Shown here one piece after another: positions 1 to 8,041 of a stretch of DNA of 64,000 bases. The stretch lies in NCBI GenBank assembly GCA_039527025.1, contig BAAAJN010000005.1:62001-126000 (forward strand), written 5' to 3'. A program made the translations under genes and the position numbers. Numbering within the stretch: the first letter of the stretch is position 1; each line of letters begins with the position of its first letter. Below the pieces are notes generated by a model. That model was not told the origin of the DNA, ran no database searches, and was given only the letters and a program-made list of their open reading frames with translations. This DNA comes from Microlunatus lacustris (GTDB lineage Bacteria > Actinomycetota > Actinomycetes > Propionibacteriales > Propionibacteriaceae).

Positions 1-1
1 C

Positions 2-703
2 CGGCCCTTCCGGACCTCCGGCTCGCCGCGGGCCGAGAAGCAGGCCGCGGGTGCGGGGGACACCTTCGTCGCCGCCCTCACCCTGGCCCGCGCCGCCGGC
101 ACCTCGTTGCGGGTCGCGGCGTCGCTGGCGCAGGCAGCCGCCGACGTCGTCGTCCAGCGGTTCGGCACCTCGGTCTGCTCCACCGACGAGCTGGTCGAGC
201 ACCTCGGCGTCGGCGACGCGGCCCTGGACGAGGAGACGCTGCTCCGCCGGGTCGCGACCGACCGCGCGGCCGGTCGGCGGGTGGTGATGACCAACGGCTG
301 CTTCGACGTGCTGCACCGCGGCCACACCACCTACCTGCAGCAGGCGGCGCAGCTGGGGGACGTGCTGGTGGTCGCCGTCAACAGCGACCGGTCCGTGCGC
401 CGGCTCAAAGGGCCGGAGCGGCCGATCAACGCCGAGGCCGACCGGGCCGGGGTGATCGCCGCGCTCAGCTGCGTCGCCTACGTCACGGTGTTCGACACCG
501 ACACCCCCGTGCCGCTGTTGGAGCGGCTCCGGCCCGAGGTCTACGCCAAGGGCGGGGACTACCGGCCCGAGCAGCTGGCCGAGGCCGCGGTGGTGGAGGG
601 CTACGGCGGTGAGGTGCGGATCCTGGACTTCGTGCCCAGCCAGTCGACCACCGACGTGGTCGGCCGGATCCGGGCCCGGCGCGGCCAGCCGCTGCCCGAC
701 TGA
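2..703 (+). CDS. hldE: HldE: heptose-7-phosphate kinase / heptose-1-phosphate nucleotidyltransferase, 5' end missing
   Basis: The visible 233 residues hold the end of a PfkB/ribokinase-type sugar kinase and a complete C-terminal nucleotidyltransferase domain. The kinase part shows GAGDTF, the anion-hole and catalytic Asp motif, near visible residues 18-23. The second domain starts near residue 95 with TNGCFDVLHRGH, the signature of cytidylyltransferase-like enzymes, followed by VNSDRSVRRLKG and GGDY. This kinase-transferase order is that of HldE (RfaE), which phosphorylates D-glycero-beta-D-manno-heptose 7-phosphate and then activates the 1-phosphate to ADP-heptose in the cytosol. The frame is open to the left edge, so the start lies outside the window. 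The pathway is best known from Gram-negative LPS; in an actinobacterium it probably feeds glycans or glycosylated products. Confidence 0.88.
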   Translation, partial: RPFRTSGSPRAEKQAAGAGDTFVAALTLARAAGTSLRVAASLAQAAADVVVQRFGTSVCSTDELVEHLGVGDAALDEETLLRRVATDRAAGRRVVMTNGCFDVLHRGHTTYLQQAAQLGDVLVVAVNSDRSVRRLKGPERPINAEADRAGVIAALSCVAYVTVFDTDTPVPLLERLRPEVYAKGGDYRPEQLAEAAVVEGYGGEVRILDFVPSQSTTDVVGRIRARRGQPLPD

Positions 704-716
704 GCCGCCCGATCCT

Positions 717-751
717 GGGGATCGGACCACCGCAGCGGTGGTCAGATCCCC
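717..751. terminator. Palindromic hairpin between convergent genes, probable bidirectional terminator
   Basis: Arms 717-733 and 735-751 are inverted repeats of 17 bp with one mismatch around a single central base (core CCACCGC-A-GCGGTGG). It lies 14 nt after the hldE stop and 18 nt before the stop of the convergent gene. There is no T-run, as is usual in high-GC actinobacteria. Confidence 0.65.
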
Positions 752-768
752 AAGATCTGGGCGCCAGG

Positions 769-1599
769 TCAGCCGCGGGCCAGCATGGCCGCGATGTCGT
801 CGGCGAAGCGGACCTCCGAGTCGTCCTGCGGGGCGTAGCCGACCACTTCACGGGCGTTGGTGGTGCTCCAGAACGTGCGCGCGTTGCCGGACACGCCGTA
901 GAAGATCTGGAACGGCACCCCGAACCGGTCGTCGACCGATGTGGCGTCGATGGAGCGGGTGAACAGCTGGGCCAGGTCGCGCGGGCTGACGTAGCCGGCG
1001 ATGTCGCGCAGGTAGCGCTCCAGCGGCCGGTCGGCGAAGTCGGCCGCGTCGATCTCCCGGGGCGCGACGATCCGGATCAGCACCACCTCGACGGCCCGGC
1101 CCAGTGCGCCGCAGGCGTAGAGGAAGCCGAGCGACTCATAAGCCGCCTTGGCCCAGCCGTAGTAGCTGTCGGGCCGCGGGTAGTCCTCGGGCCCGACCCG
1201 GTCGATCCGGTGCTCGGCCCACGGCTGCTCGTACCACTTCGACGCCTGGTTGGTGCTGGCCACCACGACCCGGCGGACGCCCGCCGTCCGCGCCGCCTCG
1301 TAGACCCGCTGCGTCATGTCGACGTTGCGCCGCTCCGAGGCGTAGGTCGGCTCGCCCGCCGGGCGGAGGTACCCGCAGTGCACGACGGTGTCCACGCCGG
1401 TGAACAGCTCGTGCAGCGCTGCGTCGTCCGGCTCCAGCAGGTCGACCAGCTCGACGCCCTCCACCGGGCGTCCGTCGCGGTCGGTCTCGCGGACGTCCAC
1501 CAGCCGCAGGTCGTAGGCCTCCTGCAGGGCCGGCAGCAGCTGCGCGGCCACCGTGCCCGTCGCCCCGGTCAGCAGGACCCGTCGTCGCTCGGTGCTCAC
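769..1599 (-). CDS. NAD-dependent epimerase/dehydratase family protein, uronate-dehydrogenase-like
   Basis: The 276-residue protein has an N-terminal Rossmann fold with GATGTVAAQ and an extended-SDR active site, with STN near residue 113 and the YxxxK motif in SYYGWAK. The C-terminal part, with FYGVSGN, a Trp and then GYAPQDDSE, resembles uronate dehydrogenases, which oxidise uronic acids to lactones with NAD. That substrate is inferred from motif pattern only. I chose the GTG at 1599 because a TACGGT box (1606-1611, complement) stands exactly 6 nt before it, which suggests leaderless initiation. An in-frame upstream start at 1650 would add 17 residues that do not look like part of the fold. 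Confidence 0.75.
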   Translation of the reverse strand: MSTERRRVLLTGATGTVAAQLLPALQEAYDLRLVDVRETDRDGRPVEGVELVDLLEPDDAALHELFTGVDTVVHCGYLRPAGEPTYASERRNVDMTQRVYEAARTAGVRRVVVASTNQASKWYEQPWAEHRIDRVGPEDYPRPDSYYGWAKAAYESLGFLYACGALGRAVEVVLIRIVAPREIDAADFADRPLERYLRDIAGYVSPRDLAQLFTRSIDATSVDDRFGVPFQIFYGVSGNARTFWSTTNAREVVGYAPQDDSEVRFADDIAAMLARG

Positions 1600-1605
1600 C
1601 GGGCG

Positions 1606-1611
1606 ACCGTA
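1606..1611 (-). promoter_or_regulatory. -10 box TACGGT, leaderless start
   Basis: On the minus strand TACGGT is followed by 6 nt and then GTG (1599). Transcription would begin at or next to the start codon. Confidence 0.45.
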
Positions 1612-1687
1612 GTGCAGCCGCGGGGGACGTCGGGCCCGGGTCGCCGCCACCTCCCACGGAGGCGCACCAGCGGGTAGTCTGCCCGTA

Positions 1688-1704
1688 TACCTACTGACGG
1701 GTAA
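1688..1704. promoter_or_regulatory. Imperfect inverted repeat before acyl-CoA dehydrogenase, possible TetR-type operator
   Basis: TACC at 1688-1691 and GGTA at 1700-1703 are inverted, with TACTGACGGGTAA (1692-1704) between and after them. Fatty-acid genes in actinobacteria are often controlled by TetR-family proteins binding such sites, so this could be an operator. The assignment is a guess from position and symmetry. Confidence 0.3.
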
Positions 1705-1718
1705 CTATGGAGGCCGCG

Positions 1719-2894
1719 ATGAGGCGCACCATCTTCGACGCCGACCACGAGGCGTTCCGCCTGACGTGCCGGACCTTCGTGGACCGGGTGCTCCGGCCGG
1801 ACCAGGAGAAGCACATCGCCGACCACGGCTTCGGCCGGGACGTGTGGCTGGAGATGGGCCGGCTGGACCTGCTGGGCCTGAGCATCCCCGAGGAGTACGG
1901 CGGGACCGACGTCCAGGACCCGCGGTTCTCCCTGGTCCTCAGCGAGGAGCTCTCCAAGCTCTCCTTCGCCTACCCCTCCTGCGTGGGCATCCACGCCGAC
2001 TGCGTCGCCCCCTACCTGGTGGACCTCGGGACCGAGGAGCAGAAGCGGCGGTGGCTGCCGAAGTTCTGCACCGGTGAGCTGGTCACCGCCATCGGGATGA
2101 CCGAGCCCTCGGGCGGCTCCGACCTGGCCGCGCTCCGGACCACCGCCGTGCGCGACGGCGACGGCTGGGTGCTCAACGGCTCCAAGACCTTCATCACCAA
2201 CGGCTGGTCCGCCGACCTCGTGGTGGTGGCCGCGCGCACCAGCCCCGAGAAGGGCGCGCACGGCATCACCTTGTTCGCGGTGGAGACCGGGGTGCCGGGT
2301 TTCGAGCGCGGCCGCAAGCTCGACAAGGTCGGCCAGCCCGAGTCCGACACCGCCGAGCTGTTCTTCGCCGACGTCCGGCTCGGCCCCGAGCAGGTGATCG
2401 GCGAGGTCGACGGCGGCTTCGTCGCGATGATGGAGCGGCTGGTCACCGAGCGGATCGGGGCGGCGGTCTACAACCTGTCGCACGCCCGCCAGATCCTCGA
2501 CGAGACCCTGGCCTACGTGAAGGAGCGGCACGCGTTCGGCCAGCCGATCGGCTCCTTCCAGGCCAACCGCTTCACCCTGGCCGAGCTGGTCACCACCGCG
2601 GAGGTGACCCAGGCCTTCGTGGACGCCTGCGTGATGGAGCAGGTGCACGGCCGGCTCACCGCCGTGGACGCCGCCAAGGCCAAGTGGTGGACCGCGCAGG
2701 TGCAGAACGACATCCTCGACGCCTGCGTCCAGCTGTGGGGCGGCTACGGGTACATGAACGAGTACCGGGTCACGCGGGCCTGGGCCGACGCCCGCGTGTC
2801 CCGGATCTGGGCGGGCTCGAACGAGATCATGAAGGAGCTGATCGGCCGCGACCTCGGGCTGGGTGGGCAGCCGGTCAAGGCGCGGGCGCACTGA
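1719..2894 (+). CDS. Acyl-CoA dehydrogenase, long-chain/isovaleryl type
   Basis: This 391-residue FAD enzyme would oxidise an acyl-CoA to the trans-2-enoyl-CoA. It shows GMTEPSGGSD (flavin/substrate binding), NGSKTFITNG, RHAFGQPIG and the C-terminal IWAGSNEIMKELIGRDL. The last motif lacks the Glu of the usual IYEGT; in long-chain and isovaleryl-type enzymes the base comes from a helix with an ER motif, here VTERIGAAVYN. The ATG at 1719 is preferred because GGAGG at 1709-1713 lies 5 nt upstream; an ATG at 1707 would overlap that ribosome binding site. It is followed by a thiolase gene that overlaps its stop codon, so the two steps of one degradation route are coupled. The chain-length preference cannot be read from sequence. 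Confidence 0.92.
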   Translation: MRRTIFDADHEAFRLTCRTFVDRVLRPDQEKHIADHGFGRDVWLEMGRLDLLGLSIPEEYGGTDVQDPRFSLVLSEELSKLSFAYPSCVGIHADCVAPYLVDLGTEEQKRRWLPKFCTGELVTAIGMTEPSGGSDLAALRTTAVRDGDGWVLNGSKTFITNGWSADLVVVAARTSPEKGAHGITLFAVETGVPGFERGRKLDKVGQPESDTAELFFADVRLGPEQVIGEVDGGFVAMMERLVTERIGAAVYNLSHARQILDETLAYVKERHAFGQPIGSFQANRFTLAELVTTAEVTQAFVDACVMEQVHGRLTAVDAAKAKWWTAQVQNDILDACVQLWGGYGYMNEYRVTRAWADARVSRIWAGSNEIMKELIGRDLGLGGQPVKARAH

Positions 2895-4117
2895 TGGCCG
2901 ACGCCGTCATCGTCGCCGCCGGCCGGACCCCCATCGGACGGGCCGTCAAGGGCTCGCTGGCCTCCGTCCGGCCGGACGACCTCGCCGCCGGGGTGGTGCA
3001 GGCCGTGCTCGACCAGGTCCCGGCGCTGGACCCGACCACCCTCGACGACCTCTACCTCGGCTGCGCCGAGCCGCGCGACGAGCACGGGGGCAACGTGGCC
3101 CGGCGGGTCGCCGTGCAGCTCGGCCTGGACGGCGTCCCCGCGGCGACCGTCAACCGGTTCTGCGCCTCCAGCGTGCAGACCGCGCGGATGGCGTTCCACG
3201 CCATCAAGGCGGGGGAGGGCGACGCCTTCGTCTCCGCGGGCGTGGAGTGCGTGTCCCGCTACCGCGGGTTCGGCTCCGCCGGCGTCGACCCCGCCGAGAC
3301 CCACCACCCCGCCTTCGCGCCGGCCGAGCAGCGCACCCTGGACACCGCCCGGGAGAACCGCCCCTGGCAGGACCCGCGGCACGACGGCGGGCTGCCGGAC
3401 GTCTACATCGCCATGGGTCAGACGGCGGAGAACGTGGCCGGGCTCCGCGGCATCAGCCGCCGGGAGCAGGACGCCTTCGGCGTCCGTTCCCAGAACCTGG
3501 CCGAGCAGGCCATCGCCGAGGGCGTGTTCGACGACGAGATCGTGCCCGTCACCCTGGCCGACGGCACGGTCGTGCGCACCGACGACGGACCGCGGGCCGG
3601 CGTCACCCTGGACGGGGTGTCCGGCCTCCGGCCGGCCTTCCGGGCCGACGGCACGGTGACGGCCGGCAACTGCTGCGCGCTGAACGACGGCGCCGCCGCG
3701 GTGGTGGTCATGAGCAGCACCCGGGCGGCCGAGCTGGGCCTGATGCCGCTGGCCCGGATCGTGGCCACCGGCGTCAGCGCGCTGAGCCCCGAGATCATGG
3801 GTCTGGGGCCCGTCGACGCCAGCCGGCGGGCGCTGGCCCGGGCGGGGATGGTCGTCGACGACATCGACCTGGTCGAGATCAACGAGGCGTTCGCCGTCCA
3901 GGTGATCGCCTCCCAGCGCGACCTCGGCATCGACCCCGACCGGCTCAACGTGCACGGCGGCGCCATCGCCCTGGGCCACCCGTTCGGTGCGACGGGGGCG
4001 CGGATCATGACCACCCTGCTCAACGCCATGGTCCGCCGGGACGCCCAGCTGGGTCTGGAGACGATGTGCGTCGGCGGCGGGCAGGGGATGGCGGTCATCC
4101 TCGAACGGCTGTCCTGA
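2894..4117 (+). CDS. Acetyl-CoA C-acyltransferase (thiolase)
   Basis: This 407-residue protein would cleave 3-ketoacyl-CoA with CoA to release acetyl-CoA. The nucleophile is Cys90 in NRFCASS; NEAFA, GGAIALGHPFGATGAR and the second catalytic cysteine in CVGGGQG are all present. One oddity is TAGNCCALNDGA, where most family members have TAGNSS. The ATG shares one base with the stop of the acyl-CoA dehydrogenase (TGATG), which implies translational coupling. The intervening hydratase and hydroxyacyl-CoA dehydrogenase are not in the window. Confidence 0.93.
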   Translation: MADAVIVAAGRTPIGRAVKGSLASVRPDDLAAGVVQAVLDQVPALDPTTLDDLYLGCAEPRDEHGGNVARRVAVQLGLDGVPAATVNRFCASSVQTARMAFHAIKAGEGDAFVSAGVECVSRYRGFGSAGVDPAETHHPAFAPAEQRTLDTARENRPWQDPRHDGGLPDVYIAMGQTAENVAGLRGISRREQDAFGVRSQNLAEQAIAEGVFDDEIVPVTLADGTVVRTDDGPRAGVTLDGVSGLRPAFRADGTVTAGNCCALNDGAAAVVVMSSTRAAELGLMPLARIVATGVSALSPEIMGLGPVDASRRALARAGMVVDDIDLVEINEAFAVQVIASQRDLGIDPDRLNVHGGAIALGHPFGATGARIMTTLLNAMVRRDAQLGLETMCVGGGQGMAVILERLS

Positions 4118-4273
4118 CCGGCCGCGGTGACCGCCGAGAAGCCTGAGAATCGGCTGTGCTCGCCAGCGCCCGCAGGCGAGCCCCGCGGAGTTCGTTACGC
4201 TCAGGTCAAGCCCTCACCGTGGCAGGCCGAACGTGGCGTGCGCGGGGGCACCAACTCAGCGAGGTGGAACACC

Positions 4274-6082
4274 ATGAGCGAGTCAGCGCTGCTGGCCTCC
4301 CGACACCGCAGCGTCGCCGCGATGCTGGTCGACCAGGTCCAGGCCAAGGCCGACCGGGAGGCCCTGCGGTACCTGGACGGGGACCGGTGGGTCTCCCTGA
4401 CCTGGCAGCAGACCCAGGACCAGGTGTTCGAGCTGGCCGCGGGCCTGCTGTCGCTGGGCGTCGGCCCCGAGGACCGGGTGGCGATCAACTCCGGCACCCG
4501 GGTCGAGTGGATCCTCGCCGACCTCGCGGTGATGTGCGCGGGCGGTGCGACCACGACGGTCTACCCGAACACCCAGCACGAGGACGTCAGCTACATCCTC
4601 GGGGACTCCGAGTCCAAGGTCGTCTTCGCCGAGGACGCGCTGCAGGTGGCCAAGGTGCTCGACCACCTCGACGAACTGCCGGGGCTCACGACGATCGTGC
4701 AGATCGACGGCACGCCCGCGCACGAGCGGGTGATCAGCTGGGTCGACCTCGCCGACCGCGGGCGCAAGCACCTGGCCGACCACCCCACCGCCGTCCAGGA
4801 CGCCATCGCCCCGATCGGGCCGGAGCACCTCGCGACCCTCATCTACACCTCCGGGACCACCGGCCGGCCCAAGGGCGTCCGGCTGGTCCAGGACAACTGG
4901 ACCTACCTCGGGGCGGCGCTCGAGGAGTTCGACATCATCGAGCCCGACGACCTCCAGTACCTGTGGCTGCCGCTCAGCCACGTCTTCGGCAAGGTCCTCA
5001 TCGCGGCCCAGCTGCGGCTCGGCTTCGCGACCGCGGTCGACGGCAACATCGAGCGCATCGTGGAGAACCTCGGGGTCGTCCAGCCGACCTTCATGGCCGG
5101 CGCTCCCCGCATCTTCGAGAAGGTCCGGGCCAAGGTGATGACCTCGGCCAACTCCGGGGTCAAGGCGAAGATCTTCGACTGGGCCTTCGCCGTCGGCCGC
5201 CGGACCACGCCCATCCGGCTGGCCGGGAGGAAGCCGACCGGTCTGCTCGCGGCCCAGTACGCGTTGGCCGACCGGCTGGTGTTCAGCAAGATCAAGGCCC
5301 GGATGGGCGGCAAGATCAGGTTCTTCGTCTCCGGTTCGGCGTCGCTGAACCGCGAGGTGCAGGAGTGGTTCTACGCCGCGGGCCTGCTCATCCTGGAGGG
5401 CTACGGGCTCACCGAGACCGGCGCCGCCACCTGCGTGAACAACCCGCGGGCCACCCGCTTCGGGACGGTGGGGCCGCCGCTGCCCGGCACCGAGGTCAAG
5501 ATCGCCGACGACGGGGAGATCATGATCAAGGGGCCGGCGGTGATGCGCGGCTACCACCACCTGGACGAGGCGACCGCCGAGGTGCTGCGCGACGACTGGT
5601 TCGCCACCGGCGACATGGGCGAGCTGGACGACCACGGCTACGTGCGGATCACCGACCGCAAGAAAGACCTGATCAAGACCTCGGGTGGCAAGTACGTGGC
5701 GCCGCAGAAGGTGGAGGGCACGCTCAAGGCGGCCTGCCCCTACATCAGCCAGGTGGTGGTGCACGGCGAGGGCCGCAAGTACATCACCGCGCTGATCACC
5801 CTGGACCCCGAGTCGGTCGAGGGCTGGGCCTCCGAGCAGGACATCGAGCACACCCCCGGTGAGGACCTCTCCCGGCACCCGCAGGTGCGGGAGATGGTGG
5901 AGGGCTACGTGGGTGCGGCGAACAAGCGCCTCGAGCGCTGGGAGACGGTCAAGAAGTTCGAGATCCTGCCCAGCGAGCTCAGCGTCGACGAGGGCGAGGT
6001 CACGCCCAGCATGAAGATCCGCCGCAAGGCCGTCGAGGGCAAGTACCGCGACCTGCTGGAGACCATGTACGAGAAGGTCTGA
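4274..6082 (+). CDS. Long-chain acyl-CoA synthetase (AMP-dependent synthetase/ligase)
   Basis: This 602-residue enzyme activates fatty acids to acyl-CoA through an acyl-adenylate. The P-loop-like motif LIYTSGTTGRPKG lies near residue 195, EGYGLTETGA near 377, and the hinge and C-terminal motifs DWFATGDMGELD and ITDRKKDLIKTSGGKYV follow. The motif set and length fit the FadD15-like long-chain group. The ATG at 4274 is preceded by GAGGTGG (4261-4267) with a 6-nt gap; the same frame is open upstream to 4127 but that part has no domain. The gene is separated from the thiolase by 156 nt and a TACGCT box (about 4195-4200), so it probably has its own promoter. Confidence 0.92.
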   Translation: MSESALLASRHRSVAAMLVDQVQAKADREALRYLDGDRWVSLTWQQTQDQVFELAAGLLSLGVGPEDRVAINSGTRVEWILADLAVMCAGGATTTVYPNTQHEDVSYILGDSESKVVFAEDALQVAKVLDHLDELPGLTTIVQIDGTPAHERVISWVDLADRGRKHLADHPTAVQDAIAPIGPEHLATLIYTSGTTGRPKGVRLVQDNWTYLGAALEEFDIIEPDDLQYLWLPLSHVFGKVLIAAQLRLGFATAVDGNIERIVENLGVVQPTFMAGAPRIFEKVRAKVMTSANSGVKAKIFDWAFAVGRRTTPIRLAGRKPTGLLAAQYALADRLVFSKIKARMGGKIRFFVSGSASLNREVQEWFYAAGLLILEGYGLTETGAATCVNNPRATRFGTVGPPLPGTEVKIADDGEIMIKGPAVMRGYHHLDEATAEVLRDDWFATGDMGELDDHGYVRITDRKKDLIKTSGGKYVAPQKVEGTLKAACPYISQVVVHGEGRKYITALITLDPESVEGWASEQDIEHTPGEDLSRHPQVREMVEGYVGAANKRLERWETVKKFEILPSELSVDEGEVTPSMKIRRKAVEGKYRDLLETMYEKV

Positions 6083-6111
6083 GCCCACTCGCTGCCTGTG
6101 CCCACCCGCTG

Positions 6112-6146
6112 CCTGAGCCTGTCGAAGGCCCTTCGACGAGCTCAGG
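6112..6146. repeat. Palindromic repeat, single full copy, between convergent genes
   Basis: Left arm CCTGAGCCTGTCGAAGG (6112-6128) and right arm CCTTCGACGAGCTCAGG (6130-6146) are inverted around one base, with a short mismatched stretch. It lies between the convergent acyl-CoA synthetase and glycosyltransferase genes. It belongs to the same family as the repeats at 13231, 23159, 34227, 38006 and 63242, and may also act as a terminator. Confidence 0.85.
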
Positions 6147-6158
6147 GCGCGGGGTGGC

Positions 6159-7061
6159 TCAGGAGGCGGCGCGGGTGTCGGCCTCGGTGAAGATGACCGA
6201 GCGGGCCTCGACGGTCCGGTCGGGCACTGTCGTCGGGGCCTCCAGGTGCACGGCGCCGCTGGGCAGCAGACCGGCCGCGCCGTGGCGCTCCATCACCCGC
6301 CACTGGGCGGCCACGTCCTCGCCGGCGTGCGCCGGGGGCAGCCGGTGCCAGAAGTCGAAGCCGCCGGACTCCACCAGGGCGGAGCGGCGCAACAGGGTGC
6401 AGGCCCCGATCCAGGCGATCTTGTACGGCAGCCAGCCGTCCCGGGGTACCTGCACCCCCTCGGCGACGTGCACGAGGTTGGCCGCGCCGTGCAGGGAGGC
6501 CCGGGCGATCTCCGGGCTGTCGTCACGGAGCCGCTCGGGCTGCACCGCCCCCTCCCAGGGCTCGAACGGGGCCTGGTGGTGCGGCCGGCGGTCGTCCAGG
6601 AAGCTCAGCCCCATCGGCGCGCTGCCCACGAAGCCGCAGCCGAGCTGCTCGAGGGCCTCCGACATCCGGGCCAGCGTGCCCGGCTCCAGCCAGACGTCGT
6701 CGTCGAGGAACAGCACCTGCTCGGCGTCGGCGGACTCGAGCAGGAACTGGCGGTGCTCGGCCAGGCCGCGGCGGGGGAGGTGCTGCAGCAGCCGCACCTC
6801 GCGCCCCTGGGCGCGCAGCACCCGGACCATGGCCTCGACGGCCGGCGCGTGGTGGGCGCTGCCGTCGTCGGACTGGTCGCTGACGGTCACCCGGAACGGC
6901 GGGTCGTCCTGCGCCGCGAGCCCGGCCAGGGTGACGGCGAGCTCGGCCGGGCGGTCGAAGGTCGGCACCAGCACGTCGACCACCGGCGGCCGCGGGACGA
7001 CCGGCCTCGACCAGTCTCCCGACCAGCGGCGGGACGGCTCCGGTCCTGACGTCGACACCAC
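6159..7061 (-). CDS. Glycosyltransferase family 2 protein
   Basis: This 300-residue protein has a GT-A fold. VDVLVPTFDRPAEL starts the nucleotide-binding strand near residue 28, and VLFLDDDVW near residue 117 is the DxD-type metal/sugar-nucleotide site. AGEDVAAQWR and RRSALVESGGFD match the acceptor-side motifs of rhamnosyl/galactofuranosyl-like transferases. No membrane segment is visible. The start is a GTG with a GGGGAGG ribosome binding site 6 nt upstream. Neighbours do not show which glycan it builds. Confidence 0.85.
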   Translation of the reverse strand: MVSTSGPEPSRRWSGDWSRPVVPRPPVVDVLVPTFDRPAELAVTLAGLAAQDDPPFRVTVSDQSDDGSAHHAPAVEAMVRVLRAQGREVRLLQHLPRRGLAEHRQFLLESADAEQVLFLDDDVWLEPGTLARMSEALEQLGCGFVGSAPMGLSFLDDRRPHHQAPFEPWEGAVQPERLRDDSPEIARASLHGAANLVHVAEGVQVPRDGWLPYKIAWIGACTLLRRSALVESGGFDFWHRLPPAHAGEDVAAQWRVMERHGAAGLLPSGAVHLEAPTTVPDRTVEARSVIFTEADTRAAS

Positions 7062-7151
7062 GGACAGCCTCCCCTTCGCGAGCGGGCCCCGAGCGGGTCC
7101 CTCCAGAGGTGGTACCTCCTCTGCTGCTGCCCCAAACGGCGGCCGCGGTGA

Positions 7152-7898
7152 TCAGTGACCGCTGAGCAGGGCGAGCACCTGCGGGTAGCGGCCGTCGACC
7201 TCGGCGAAGCGCAGCATCCGCACCCGCTCCACCAGGACCTGCTGCACGTCCGGCTGCTCGGTCAGGATCGTCATCACCTCGTCGAGGAACTCCTCGAGCG
7301 GCATCGCGGTCGGGTCGTCGGCGAGCCCGTCCATCAGGCCGGTGCGGACGGCGGGCGGCACCAGCTCGACGACCTGCACGCTGGTGCCGGCCAGCTGGAC
7401 GCGCAGGCTCTCGGTCAAGGAGTGGACCGCGGCCTTGGTGGCGCTGTAGGTGGGGGTGCGCGGGAGCGGCACGAAGGCCAGCCCGGACGAGACCGTCATC
7501 ACCGTGGCCTCGGGCTGGGCGGCGAGGAACGGCACGAAGTGGCTGAGCAGCCGCAGCGGGCCGAGCAGGTTCGTGGTCACGGTCTCCTCGGCGGTGGCCA
7601 GGAAGTCCGGCGACCGCAGGTCCTCGGTCGCCATGACGCCGGCCATGGTGATCAGCCCGTTGGTGGCCGGGAACCGGGTGGTCACCTCGGTGAACGCGTC
7701 GGCGATCGAGGCGGGGTCGGTGACGTCGATCTCGACGGCGGCCAGTCGCGGGTCCTCGGCGACGACCGCGTCGAGCACGGCACGGCGCCGGCCGCCGACG
7801 ACGACGGTGTTGCCGGCGTCGGCGAAGCGGCGGGCCAGGCCCAGGCCGATGCCGGAGCTGGCGCCAGGGATGAACAGGGTGTTTCCGGTGGTGCGCAC
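7152..7898 (-). CDS. Short-chain dehydrogenase/reductase, DltE-like
   Basis: This 248-residue classical SDR has a cofactor motif PGASSGIG (Pro where Thr is usual), MTVSSGLA with the catalytic Ser, and YSATK with Tyr and Lys. The NNAG motif is replaced by TMAG. The GTG at 7898 has GGAGG 7 nt upstream. The gene is divergent from an XRE/MmyB-type regulator, a frequent pairing in actinobacteria in which the regulator controls the SDR. The natural substrate is unknown. Confidence 0.82.
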   Translation of the reverse strand: MRTTGNTLFIPGASSGIGLGLARRFADAGNTVVVGGRRRAVLDAVVAEDPRLAAVEIDVTDPASIADAFTEVTTRFPATNGLITMAGVMATEDLRSPDFLATAEETVTTNLLGPLRLLSHFVPFLAAQPEATVMTVSSGLAFVPLPRTPTYSATKAAVHSLTESLRVQLAGTSVQVVELVPPAVRTGLMDGLADDPTAMPLEEFLDEVMTILTEQPDVQQVLVERVRMLRFAEVDGRYPQVLALLSGH

Positions 7899-7988
7899 GA
7901 GTCGTCCTCCAGGTCGAGGCAGTGGAGCAGGACCGCTCCTGCACCGACCTTCCGGCCGACGGGAGCGGCCGACAAGAGGAGCACTCAT

Positions 7989-8009
7989 CCAGGGAGCGGC
8001 GCTCCCTGG
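7989..8009. promoter_or_regulatory. Perfect palindrome in the SDR-regulator divergent region, probable operator
   Basis: CCAGGGAGCG (7989-7998) and CGCTCCCTGG (8000-8009) are perfect 10-bp arms around one base. A weaker pair, CCGCTCC (7933-7939) and GGAGCGG (7962-7968), carries the same half-site nearer the SDR. The sites lie just upstream of the -10 box of the regulator, so autoregulation and control of the SDR are likely. Confidence 0.5.
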
Positions 8010-8029
8010 CTCCGGTGCGGGCGCGGCGC

Positions 8030-8035
8030 CAGACT
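8030..8035 (+). promoter_or_regulatory. -10-like box CAGACT, leaderless start of the regulator
   Basis: CAGACT is followed by exactly 6 nt and then ATG (8042). The same box and spacing occur before rpiB. Confidence 0.35.
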
Positions 8036-8041
8036 GGACGG

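Noticed and set aside
2863..4146. Long Arg/Gly/Pro-rich open frames opposite or shifted to real genes
   Set aside because: They are by-products of high-GC third positions; none has domain motifs, and they fully overlap well-supported genes.
4127..4273. Extended N-terminus for the acyl-CoA synthetase
   Set aside because: A good ribosome site lies before ATG 4274 and the extra 49 residues have no conserved features.
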